Shown piece after piece: positions 15,601-22,044 of a stretch of DNA of 22,044 bases (positions are counted from its first letter, which is position 1; each line of letters opens with the position of its first letter). Both the position numbers and the translations under genes were made by a program. The notes beneath the pieces are model-generated. The model ran no database searches and had not been told where the DNA came from. It saw nothing but the letters and a program-made list of their open reading frames with translations. The stretch comes from Elusimicrobia bacterium RIFCSPLOWO2_01_FULL_64_13 (GTDB lineage Bacteria; Elusimicrobiota; Elusimicrobia; 2-02-FULL-39-32). The stretch spans positions 8,957-31,000 of the forward strand of contig MGUT01000059.1 of the NCBI GenBank assembly GCA_001800095.1, given 5' to 3'.

Positions 15601-15792
15601 TGGGGCGGCAAGGAGCCGTTCGTCCAGCCCATGTCGCTCGCCCTGGCCTGGGGCCTGGCCTTCGCCACGCCCATCACGATGTTCTTCATCCCCATGTTCT
15701 ACCTGGTGCTGGACGAGACGATGCGGTGGGCGCGCGGAAGGATGGCCCGGTTATTGGGGCGAGCGCCGAAGGATGGAGGTCCGGCGGTTTAG
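12685..15792 (+). CDS. RND-family efflux permease (AcrB/HAE1-like)
   Basis: A 1035-residue proton-driven inner-membrane pump, normal length for the family. The GTG start at 12685 has GGGAG 6 nt upstream and overlaps the tolC-like stop. It opens with a first helix (NVIINLLTAFFVIVGGTLFV) and FPEV, then a porter domain. TM4 carries the proton-relay pair D397/D398 in GMLNDDAVVVAENI. A second porter half follows, then TM10-12. At the position of AcrB Lys940 this protein has Asn (GVVVNNAVLLVDF, N921/N922), as in several uncharacterised RND subfamilies. No membrane-fusion protein gene is adjacent. The substrate cannot be predicted. Confidence 0.95.
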   Translation: MIKFLLHRNVIINLLTAFFVIVGGTLFVTVRREAFPEVTFDMVTVTTIYPAASPEDVERLVTNPIEDELRAIDEIDKLESYSLEGRSFILARLDEELSDGRVSRVVSDIQQAVARVKDLPDEAEDPLVEEMTSDRPLITVSVAGADPATRDGFAEEFEDALEDVPGVSRVVGTGDSPKEIWVEASLDKLLEHRVTLGEVARILRERNLNLSAGTAPDRTRELMVRTVGELETAKDVSGVILRGNDERSFLRVRNVAAVRETFEDEKLEPRANGKPAIHLQVFKKKKGDTIHIAERVKALRREMEPSARALGLELIESDDISYFITRRLKVMRNNMMIGGVFILVALFLFVDWRVAVAAAWGVPLAFLAAMTIAIPLGFTLNLLTLLALIIVLGMLNDDAVVVAENIQNHMERGEPPDEAAYRGTKEVILPVLGAVTTTMAAFVPFGMVSGIMGKFIFMIPVTVILCLLASMLEAFWVLPSHALGLMRLGGKARQDAGLWFQAVVKYYRRSLNWCIDHRYKFMAFAVILGAVTILIGMARIKIVMFPEGLIDQFFVQIETPRGTSLETTKEALDKVEKVLLTLPKSELEEITGTVGLTGYEEGVRRGTHLAQERVFLTPQESRERRTDEILAWLRPQLERIPGIAKLTVEKLRPGPPTGRAVQVRVRGRDLEVLKKISEEIQEELARLPGTFDIRDSLEGGKDEVQVRLNPEEAAYSGLDATRIARELLFAFDGSEATEIQRGDDEIKVRVKLRPEDERRPDLIERLRVLNPQGREIRLGSAVQTSRRGGPAYIEHYNFRRSLTVFADVDNVRLTSYQANQALAEKFKGLSKERPGYELIFGGEEEHTRESMLSLRRGLIVALLLNFVILAGLFSSYVQPFIIMQTIPIGLVGVAWALIVHREPASFMALLGTVAMTGVVVNNAVLLVDFINHERAKGVSLREAVVEAGVRRLRPIWASSITTLVALFPTAYGWGGKEPFVQPMSLALAWGLAFATPITMFFIPMFYLVLDETMRWARGRMARLLGRAPKDGGPAV

Positions 15793-15814
15793 AAGAGGTT
15801 CGTTGGGGCCGGGG

Positions 15815-17437
15815 TCACGCGGATAGCGCGGGCAGTTGAACGCAAAAGATGCTTCCCTTTTCCGAACCGTTCTCAACGCGGATCTCGCCTCCGTGGTCCC
15901 TGACGATGCCGTAGGAGACGCTCAACCCCAGCCCGGGACCCTGGCCCACTTCCTTGGTGGTGAAGAAAGGGTCGAAGATCCTGCCGAGGAGCTGCTTCGG
16001 GATGCCGCGGCCGTTGTCGGCGAAAAGGATGCGCACCGCTCCCTCCTGGGACCGGGTCCTTAAGATCAGGGATGGTTCCGCGATCCCATCCAGGGCGTCG
16101 CGGACGTTGTTGATGAGGTTGAGAAAGACCTGCTGAAGCTGGACGGGATCGGCCCGGACCAGGGGCAGTCCGGAATCATAGTCCTTGACCACGCGGACTC
16201 CCGAGGCCTTCAGATCGTATTCCACCAGCTCCAGGGTCTTGTCCAGGATCACGTTGGGCTGGACGGGCGTTTTCTCTCCCGGCCGGCTGTGGGCGAATTC
16301 CAGGAGATTCTCCACGATCCTGCGGCAGCGCAGGGACTGTTCACGGATGGTGTTCAGGTCCCCCGGATGGTCCTCGGACCTGTAGGCGGGGTTGAGGAGA
16401 AGCTCGATCAACCCGATGATCACGGTCAGGGGATTGTTCAGCTCGTGGGCGACCTCCGAGGCCAGCCGCCCGATGCCGGCGAGCTTCTCGGACCGGATGA
16501 GCTCATTCTGCGTGATGGAAAGCTTGGCGTAGGCCTCCTTGAGATCTTCAAGCTTCCGCTCCAGCTCCTCGTAAAGCCGGGCGTTGTCGATCGCCTGCGA
16601 TACCTGCGAGGCGAAGACGCAGGCATGCCATTGTTCCGTTCCGGTGAAGGGATCGGAACCGGCTTTCCTCGCCGCGCAGAGGATCCCGAGGATCCCGGAT
16701 TTGGACGGGAGGGGAGAGAGGATCGGAGGATGGATCCTTTCTTCGGCGATGAGGGGTTGGATCGTCTCATCGAGTTCCAGCCCGGCCAGGGTCCTTTCCC
16801 CCGTCTCTTCGGCCTTGGCGACCGCCTTTTCCGCGAGTTCGAGCCGGGCCGACTCCGCCTTGGATCCTTCCAGCCCGATCGAGGCCCGGAGGCGCAGTTT
16901 CCCCCGGTCATCCCGGAGCATGATGGCGACGTCGTCCGCCTTGAGGAAGCGCCGGGCGTTCTCCACCAGCATGGGCAGGAGGTCATGGGCCTTCAGGGCG
17001 GAAAATATGGCCTTGCTCGTCTCGTAAAGACTGACCAGGGCCTTGAGCTCCGCCTTTTCCAGGGCTTTTTCCACGAGGTTGAGCATCTCATCCAAGGTGA
17101 AGGGTTTTTGGACGAAGTCGTAGGCGCCCTTCTTCATGGCGGCGACGGCGCTTTCGATGGTGCCGTAGCCCGTGACCATGATGACCTCGATCCCCGGGTC
17201 GACCTGCTTGATCGCCTCCAGCACCTGCAGGCCGTCCATGTTGGCCATTTTTATATCGGAGATCACCAGGTCGAAACGGCTCTGTTTAAGGAGGTCGAGG
17301 GCCTCCGTCCCGCTCTCAACGGAAGTCACGGAATAGCCCTCGGCGCCAAGCTCCTGGCGGAGCATGTCGCGCAATCCCTTTTCATCATCGATGACGAGGA
17401 TCTTGACGTCTTTGCGGAGCGAGATGGGTATGGCCAC
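15815..17437 (-). CDS. REC-GAF-histidine kinase (receiver at the N-terminus)
   Basis: A 540-residue soluble signalling protein. The receiver is at about 11-130, with acidic pocket D17/D18, phospho-acceptor D61 in VISDIKM, T89 and K111. A linker and GAF-like domain follow at about 139-295, then a coiled linker. The kinase core has H331 in SEVAHELNNPL, an N-box NLINNVRDAL, a G1 box DNGRGIP, the F box FDPFFTTKE and a G2 box GPGLGLS. No membrane segment and no DNA-binding domain are present. The start is GTG at 17437. It lies 90 bp downstream of the membrane kinase gene, with its own promoter between them, so it probably takes phosphate from that kinase. It converges with the RND gene 22 bp away, with no obvious terminator. 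Confidence 0.93.
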   Translation of the reverse strand: MAIPISLRKDVKILVIDDEKGLRDMLRQELGAEGYSVTSVESGTEALDLLKQSRFDLVISDIKMANMDGLQVLEAIKQVDPGIEVIMVTGYGTIESAVAAMKKGAYDFVQKPFTLDEMLNLVEKALEKAELKALVSLYETSKAIFSALKAHDLLPMLVENARRFLKADDVAIMLRDDRGKLRLRASIGLEGSKAESARLELAEKAVAKAEETGERTLAGLELDETIQPLIAEERIHPPILSPLPSKSGILGILCAARKAGSDPFTGTEQWHACVFASQVSQAIDNARLYEELERKLEDLKEAYAKLSITQNELIRSEKLAGIGRLASEVAHELNNPLTVIIGLIELLLNPAYRSEDHPGDLNTIREQSLRCRRIVENLLEFAHSRPGEKTPVQPNVILDKTLELVEYDLKASGVRVVKDYDSGLPLVRADPVQLQQVFLNLINNVRDALDGIAEPSLILRTRSQEGAVRILFADNGRGIPKQLLGRIFDPFFTTKEVGQGPGLGLSVSYGIVRDHGGEIRVENGSEKGSIFCVQLPALSA

Positions 17438-17481
17438 GTCAGATCATCTTATTGGCAGATATTATAAGGAAACACAGCATT

Positions 17482-17510
17482 TCTATACCAGGCAACCGGG
17501 GTTTTGTCAA
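17482..17510 (-). promoter_or_regulatory. Sigma70-type promoter for the REC-GAF-HK gene
   Basis: Minus strand: TTGACA (17510-17505), a 17-bp spacer, TATAGA (17487-17482): 6/6 and 4/6 matches. It is placed in the gap after the membrane kinase gene, so the receiver-kinase can be expressed independently of the upstream pair. Confidence 0.6.
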
Positions 17511-17527
17511 GCGCCCCGTCATCCGGT

Positions 17528-19393
17528 TCAGGAGGGAGGCAGGGCGGGGAAACGGAGAGTGAATACCGTCGACTTTCCCGGATCGCTCCTGACGTCGATG
17601 GTCCCCTGGTGCTTCTGCACGATCTCATAGATCATGGCCAGCCCCAGGCCCGTTCCCTTTCCCGGGTCCTTGGTGGTGAAGAAAGGCTCGAAGACCCGGT
17701 TGAGGATGTCCGGCGGGATCCCCGACCCGGTGTCCTCCACGTCCAGCCGCACCTGCCCGTTCCCCTCCGGGGACTCCAGGAGCGTGCTCACCTTCAGGGC
17801 GCCTCCGCCCGGCATGGCGTCGAGGGAGTTGCCGGCCAGGTTCACCACGACCTGCTCGATATGGTTGGCGACCCCCAGGATCCCCGGCAGGTCCTCGGCG
17901 AGGTCCTGGACGATTGTCACGCCGGTCAGGTTCGCCTGCGATTCCACCAGACTCAACGCCCGGAGGACGCATTGGTTCAGGCTGATGGGGGCCGGGGGCT
18001 CCTTGGAAGCGCGGGAGTAGGCGAGGAGGTTCTGGACCAGGTTCTTGCAGCGGATGGCCTCGCGCTCAATGGACTTGACCGAGAACTCGTTCGGGTCACC
18101 CGGCGGGGTGCGCCGGGCCATCCCCTGGGCGAAGCCGAGGATCGCCCCGAGGGGGTTGTTGATCTCGTGCGCCACGCCCGCGGCCAATTGCCCCACCGCC
18201 GACATCTTTTCCGACTGGAGCACCATGCCTTCGAGGTTTTTGCGCTCCGTGATGTCCCGGGCCACGCAGACGAAATTCCGCGCGCCGCCGTCTCCCGTCT
18301 GCATGGCCTGCGCGGAAAAAAGGACGGGGAACCGTTTCCCGTTCCTGCTTTGCAGTTCCATCTCCAGTCCCAGGATGGGGGCTTTCCGCAGAGCCGCGGC
18401 GAGGTCCTCCTGGGTCAGGCGGGCGTCCCCGGGCAGGACGCGGCTGAAAGGCTGGCCGGCGAGGGCCTCCTCCGGGTAGCCGAGGAGCTCCGACGTCGCG
18501 CGGTTGACGGAGAGGATCGTGAGACGCGCGTCGGTCACGATGAGGACGTCCGTCATGGCCCGGAGGATGTCGTCCATGTACTGCTTGCTGACGGTGGTCT
18601 CCCGCAGGTTCTGGGCCATGACGTTGAAGGCGCCGGCCAGCTCGCCCAGCTCGTCCGTCCGTTTGAGGGAGATCCGCGTCTGGTAGTCGCCCGCCCCGAT
18701 CTGGCGGGCCAGACGCGACAGGAGCTCGATGGGGTTGGAAAGGTTCCGCCCGATGAGGATGGTGACCGGCACGGCCAGGATCAGGATCGCCAGGCTGAAG
18801 CCGGCGATGATGACCGCGTTCTTCCTGACGCTGCGGGAGCGGATATCGTCCAAAAGTTCCGACATCTTGGAGATGTCGCTGTGGATGCTGTCCAGGGAGA
18901 TGCCGATCCGGACCCCTCCCAGGAATTGGTCGGCCAGCCGGATGGGGGCGGAGACGTCGAGGACGTTGGCGGCGGTCTGGACCAGCATCTGCCTCGAGCC
19001 GGCCGCTTTCCTGCTGATCTCGTCGTCGAGGATCCGGTTCAGGGAGGATATTTCCCTCGTGCCGTCATGGACGATCCGGCCCTCCGGGTCGTAAACGTAG
19101 ACGTAGAGTATGCCCTCCTGGCCGCGCACGATGCTGGTCACGGCCAGGATGGACTGCATGTCGTAATGATACAGAGGGTTGGTCAGGTCCTGGGCCAGGA
19201 ATTTGATGAGGCCTTCGCCGCGCTTCTTGTAGGCCTCGAGGAGGTTCGAGCCGGCCACTTCGGCGCCGGATTCGGCCAGACGGCGGGCGGAACGCCGGGC
19301 TTCCAGGACCAGGATCCCGGAAAGCGCGAATATGACCAGGAGCAGGGACCCCAGGATCGTCAGGGCGTATTTTTGGCGGAGGCCGAGTCTCAT
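17528..19393 (-). CDS. Membrane sensor histidine kinase (periplasmic sensor-HAMP-PAS-HK)
   Basis: A 621-residue inner-membrane kinase. TM1 is at about 9-30 and TM2 at about 194-216, enclosing a periplasmic domain of about 165 residues with Cache-like features (ILYVYVYDPEGRIVHDGT). HAMP follows at about 217-270 (NPIELLSRLARQIGAGDY...DELGELAGAFNVM), then PAS at about 275-395 ending in DITERKN. The kinase core has H409 in GVAHEINNPLG, N-box NLAGNSLDAM, DTGSGIPP, FEPFFTTKD and GTGLGLA. It starts 16 nt after the dual PhnD-like gene, so it probably senses through that binding protein. The nearest partner receiver is in the downstream REC-GAF-HK protein. Confidence 0.94.
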   Translation of the reverse strand: MRLGLRQKYALTILGSLLLVIFALSGILVLEARRSARRLAESGAEVAGSNLLEAYKKRGEGLIKFLAQDLTNPLYHYDMQSILAVTSIVRGQEGILYVYVYDPEGRIVHDGTREISSLNRILDDEISRKAAGSRQMLVQTAANVLDVSAPIRLADQFLGGVRIGISLDSIHSDISKMSELLDDIRSRSVRKNAVIIAGFSLAILILAVPVTILIGRNLSNPIELLSRLARQIGAGDYQTRISLKRTDELGELAGAFNVMAQNLRETTVSKQYMDDILRAMTDVLIVTDARLTILSVNRATSELLGYPEEALAGQPFSRVLPGDARLTQEDLAAALRKAPILGLEMELQSRNGKRFPVLFSAQAMQTGDGGARNFVCVARDITERKNLEGMVLQSEKMSAVGQLAAGVAHEINNPLGAILGFAQGMARRTPPGDPNEFSVKSIEREAIRCKNLVQNLLAYSRASKEPPAPISLNQCVLRALSLVESQANLTGVTIVQDLAEDLPGILGVANHIEQVVVNLAGNSLDAMPGGGALKVSTLLESPEGNGQVRLDVEDTGSGIPPDILNRVFEPFFTTKDPGKGTGLGLAMIYEIVQKHQGTIDVRSDPGKSTVFTLRFPALPPS

Positions 19394-19409
19394 GAGGGAC
19401 GGGGCCGCC

Positions 19410-21149
19410 TTAACGCAGGAGCCACCGCACCTCCTTCATGTTCTCCAAGACCAGGCCGTCCATCCTCTCGAATTTCGCCGTGCGGTCATAGGCCTCCAGG
19501 GCCGCCTTGGCCTGGGGGTCTTTCCCGGCCTTGAGGAGGATGGAGACGAGCTTGTTCTTGACCGCGGGGTCCAGGCCGGGGCGGACGATCTCGACGGATC
19601 TGGGGAAGGGACGGGTTTCGTGCAGGATCCGGAGCTCGCGGGACATGGCCGGGGGGGCCTCCTCCGGGTTCTCCCAGTCGATATTGCTGTAGACGCCCAC
19701 GTCCACCAGGCCCTTGAACACCCAGGTCGTGGTGTTGATCCCGCTTCCGGAAAATACGGTGCCCGCGGCGTCTTTGGGCGGTTCGTCCCTGGGGTTGTCC
19801 AGAGGGACCGTCCGGATCCCCAGGCGCTTCAGGATGAGGCCGGGCACGTGGTAGCCCATGCTCGACCCCGCGTCGACGAAGGCGATCTTTTTTCCCTTCA
19901 GGTCCGTGAGCGAGCGGATGGGGGAGTCCTTGCGCGTGATGAAGACGCAGTTGTAGCTCGGGACCCCGTCCTTCCAGGAAAGGAGGATCATCTGGGAACC
20001 GGCCTCCCTTTCATAGAGCACGGCCGAAAAAGGCGTCTCGCCCACCCAATCCACTTCGCCCGACTTCAGGAGGGCCGCCATTTCCCCGTTGTCCTTGGCC
20101 AGACGGACGCTGCCTTCCTCCACTCCCAGGTCCCGCATCCGTTCCGCGACGTAGTCCGCCAGGGGCTTCAGCTGGCGGTAGTGGCGTTCGGGATCGCTCG
20201 AGACCTGCCCGAGGATGAGGGCGCTCCGCGCGTTCCTGGCGGACCGCGGGTTCCTGTGCCCGGAATCCGCCATGCCGAGCCATTCGTCCACCCGCCCGTA
20301 CGGATCGGAATTCTTGGGAAACTCCTCGAAGCCGGAGGTCTTCCGGAGGGATTCCAGGGCGGCCCGGCCCGGGCCGGACCCGGCCATCGTCAGGAGGGCG
20401 GCCTTGATCTCCTTGAGTAGCCGCGGGTCCAGGTCCCTGCGGCAGGAAACGAACCGCCGCGAAAATTCCGGCGAGCGGGCCAGCACGCGCAGGTTTTCCT
20501 TCCTTTCGGCCGGGAGGCCCTCGAAGGAGTCCTCGCTCATCGCGCCGGCCTGGGTCTTGGCGACGGCGACCCAGACCGCGGTGTTCTGGTCGTGCCGGGC
20601 GAACCGGTAACCGACCACGTTGGCCGCCGGTCTCTCCGCGGCGCGGACCAATTCCTTCACGCGCAGGCCGTGGCCGGCGAGCATGCCCTTGGGGACGTAG
20701 AAGCCGAAGCTGGAATAGGGGTGGTCGAAGGCGATCTCTTTCCCCGGCAGATCGTTCAGGCCGCGGATGTGGGAATCCTTCCTGACCACGATCACGCTGC
20801 GGGAGGCGTCGCGGCCCTCATGGACCGCGCGAAGCACCCGCTGGGCTCCCGAGGCCCTGGCGACCAGGCGGCTGGGGAAAGGGCCGCCGATGTAGAGGTC
20901 GACTTCCCGATCGCGCAGGAGCCGGGCCATCTCTTCGACCGTGCCGGCCACCTTGACGGAAGTCTCCGCGACCCCGAGAGGGCCGAGCCGGTCCCCGAGA
21001 TATTTCGACAGGGGGGACAGCTCCTCGACCGCTTCCTTAAAATCCCCGCCGATGGTGCCGATGACGAGCTTGTCTAACGCGCCCTCCGGCCGCGCGGAGG
21101 CCGGGAGCGCCGTCAGAAAAAACAATATCGGGAGCTTCCAGCGCTTCAT
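19410..21149 (-). CDS. Periplasmic binding protein with two tandem PhnD-like domains
   Basis: A 579-residue protein with a short signal peptide (MKRWKLPILFFLTALPASA). Two PhnD/SsuA/transferrin-type (NMT1/PhnD) domains follow in tandem, at about 25-285 and 310-570. They align clearly: LSPLSKYLGDRLGPLGV with LKPLADYVAERMRDLGV, VDLYIGGPFPSRL with VDWVGETPFSAVL, and VVRKDSHIRGLNDLPGKEIAF with ITRKDSPIRSLTDLKGKKIAF. The domains have diverged in their pocket loops (YSSFGFYVP versus GSSMGYHVP), so they may bind different ligands. No ABC permease or ATPase gene is near, while a sensor kinase follows 16 nt downstream. I infer a sensory rather than uptake role; the ligand may be an oxyanion or phosphonate-like compound. 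Confidence 0.92.
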   Translation of the reverse strand: MKRWKLPILFFLTALPASARPEGALDKLVIGTIGGDFKEAVEELSPLSKYLGDRLGPLGVAETSVKVAGTVEEMARLLRDREVDLYIGGPFPSRLVARASGAQRVLRAVHEGRDASRSVIVVRKDSHIRGLNDLPGKEIAFDHPYSSFGFYVPKGMLAGHGLRVKELVRAAERPAANVVGYRFARHDQNTAVWVAVAKTQAGAMSEDSFEGLPAERKENLRVLARSPEFSRRFVSCRRDLDPRLLKEIKAALLTMAGSGPGRAALESLRKTSGFEEFPKNSDPYGRVDEWLGMADSGHRNPRSARNARSALILGQVSSDPERHYRQLKPLADYVAERMRDLGVEEGSVRLAKDNGEMAALLKSGEVDWVGETPFSAVLYEREAGSQMILLSWKDGVPSYNCVFITRKDSPIRSLTDLKGKKIAFVDAGSSMGYHVPGLILKRLGIRTVPLDNPRDEPPKDAAGTVFSGSGINTTTWVFKGLVDVGVYSNIDWENPEEAPPAMSRELRILHETRPFPRSVEIVRPGLDPAVKNKLVSILLKAGKDPQAKAALEAYDRTAKFERMDGLVLENMKEVRWLLR

Positions 21150-21155
21150 TCGAAG

Positions 21156-21184
21156 AAACTAGCAAAAACCGTCCATGAATTCAA
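21156..21184 (-). promoter_or_regulatory. Possible promoter for the PhnD-like/kinase genes
   Basis: Minus strand: TTGAAT (21184-21179), a 17-bp spacer, TAGTTT (21161-21156). Matches are moderate. The ATG at 21149 begins 7 nt after the -10 box, so the message could be leaderless, as proposed for the tolC-like gene. Confidence 0.4.
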
Positions 21185-21203
21185 ACGGCGTCATCCGGAC
21201 GGC

Positions 21204-21232
21204 TTGGCCGGCGGCCGGTATTATGATACAAT
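21204..21232 (+). promoter_or_regulatory. Possible promoter reading toward the small plus-strand ORF
   Basis: TTGGCC (21204-21209), a 17-bp spacer, TACAAT (21227-21232): 4/6 and 5/6 matches. It is back-to-back with the promoter proposed for the PhnD-like gene. The expected start near 21239 leaves a leader of about 55 nt before the ATG at 21295. Confidence 0.4.
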
Positions 21233-21294
21233 CATGGAAACGATACGGAGATTCTCGAAAAAAACCCGCGCCGGTAACCGGAGGCCTGATCGTC

Positions 21295-21393
21295 ATGGCG
21301 GAATTCGTCCAGTTGTGCCTGGAGAAGACCTCCAAGGAGATCTCGGTCGGGTACTGGCCGGGCGGCGGGCCGGAAGAACTCATCTGCGCTTAA
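21295..21393 (+). CDS. Possible small protein (32 residues)
   Basis: ATG at 21295 with GGAGG 10 nt upstream and a promoter-like pair at 21204-21232. The peptide is MAEFVQLCLEKTSKEISV followed by GYWPGGGPEELICA: a short amphipathic helix then a Gly/Pro-rich tail with two cysteines. I recognise no family. Its TAA (21391-21393) overlaps the TAA of the convergent phosphatase gene by two bases. The reading frame also continues upstream to an ATG at 21175, but that would precede the promoter. It could still be chance. Confidence 0.35.
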   Translation: MAEFVQLCLEKTSKEISVGYWPGGGPEELICA

Positions 21394-22044
21394 AATTTCC
21401 GCACGATCCTTATCCCGCCGGGCGTGACGTAAAGTCCGCGGCTCCAGCCCTTGCGCTTCTCCAGGGCGAGGACCATTTTCGCGGACCCGTAGCCGAGAAG
21501 GGCCCCGCCGACCGCGTCGCTCGCCCAGTGATCGTCCTGGAGGACCCTGCCCGCGCCCCCCAGGCCGGCCAGAGCGTAGGCGGCCGCGCTGACCCAGAAA
21601 GAATCGTAGTTCTCCGAGACCACCGCGGCCACGGCGAAGGCCGAGGACGCGTGCCCGGACGGGAAGGAGTTCCACCGGCTCGCCGGCCTGAACTGTCCCG
21701 GGTCGTTCTCCGCGTCGGGGCGCTTCCTGCCGATCAGGGCCTTCAGGCCCGTGACCAGGACCCCGTTCACCGCCCAGGCCTCCGCGGCCATCACCCCGGT
21801 CTTCCTGGCGCGTTCCGAGTCCCCCGCCCATCCCCCCAGGTAGAACGCTCCCGCGGTCCCCAGGGCGCCTTCCGGGCGGCACAGCACCTCGAAGAACGTT
21901 CCGCGCCTGCCGATATCCTCCGCGCCGACGGCCCGGCCGGTCCGGCCGGACCGGAAGAAAGGCATGTTCCGATGGATCCTGCCGTCGAAGGCGGCCACTC
22001 CGGCGACCAGCCCCACGCTTCCCGCGATCTTGAGGGCCTTTCCG
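21390..22044 (-). CDS. PAP2-superfamily phosphatase, 5' end outside the window
   Basis: At least 217 residues; the frame is open to the window edge, where GKALKIAGSVGLVAGVAAFD precedes the first internal GTG (22016), so the true start is probably outside. The three PAP2 motifs are present: KALIGRKRP, NSFPSGHAS and GRVLQDDHWASD, giving the catalytic histidines and the phosphate-binding Lys and Arg. Hydrophobic helices flank them (AFAVAAVVSEN, AAAYALAGLGGAGR, AVGGALLGYGSAKMVLAL). Family members dephosphorylate lipid phosphates such as phosphatidic acid or undecaprenyl pyrophosphate at the membrane. The C-terminus GLYVTPGGIRIVRKF looks like a beta-strand pair. The exact substrate is unknown. Confidence 0.92.
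   Translation of the reverse strand, partial: GKALKIAGSVGLVAGVAAFDGRIHRNMPFFRSGRTGRAVGAEDIGRRGTFFEVLCRPEGALGTAGAFYLGGWAGDSERARKTGVMAAEAWAVNGVLVTGLKALIGRKRPDAENDPGQFRPASRWNSFPSGHASSAFAVAAVVSENYDSFWVSAAAYALAGLGGAGRVLQDDHWASDAVGGALLGYGSAKMVLALEKRKGWSRGLYVTPGGIRIVRKF

Noticed and set aside
17470..17500. Sigma54 -24/-12 promoter before the REC-GAF-HK gene (CTGG...TGCT)
   Set aside because: The GG-to-GC spacing is one base short, and the sigma70 pair TTGACA/17/TATAGA explains the site better.

Overview
The window looks like chromosome from a GC-rich, Gram-negative bacterium. The evidence is a TolC-type outer-membrane protein, an RND pump, a lipoprotein and periplasmic binding domains. Codon use is strongly G/C-biased in every gene except those between about 1022 and 2338. 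I cannot name the phylum with confidence; an under-sampled lineage is plausible. Both ends cut a gene: dnaX loses its 3' part at the left edge and a PAP2 phosphatase loses its 5' end at the right edge.

Left part (1-2931, all minus strand). The start of dnaX is preceded by an AT-rich island carrying a NYN-domain nuclease gene and an overlapping DUF4160/DUF2442 pair. The first 12 codons of dnaX occur twice, as a perfect 35-bp direct repeat bracketing the NYN gene and its near-consensus promoter. dnaX therefore now sits immediately behind the NYN gene. Next to the island is a tRNA neighbourhood with intact tRNA-Ala(CGC) and tRNA-Tyr(GUA), tRNA fragments interrupted by hairpin-forming insertions, and a pair of inverted repeats flanking tRNA-Tyr.

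Middle (2932-11082, all minus strand). In transcription order the genes are a PurD-like ATP-grasp protein, glycogen phosphorylase, a Bax-inhibitor-1 family membrane protein, an unknown secreted protein, an OB-fold lipoprotein whose start overlaps the previous stop (GTGA), a GT39-type membrane glycosyltransferase, and a second unknown secreted protein.

Right part. From a divergent intergenic region, a plus-strand pair encodes a TolC-like protein and an RND permease, again with a GTGA overlap and no membrane-fusion protein. The tolC-like gene has a near-perfect promoter that places the expected transcription start at its ATG. Converging on it is a minus-strand sensory cluster: a periplasmic protein with two tandem PhnD-like domains, a membrane histidine kinase (HAMP-PAS-HK) 16 nt downstream, and a soluble REC-GAF-HK protein with its own promoter. 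No transporter permease or ATPase is beside the binding protein, so I infer a ligand-sensing phosphorelay. The window ends with a possible tiny plus-strand gene whose stop overlaps the stop of the PAP2 phosphatase gene.

The most unusual material is the island and tRNA wreckage at 987-2870 and the dual-PhnD sensory cluster at 15815-21149.
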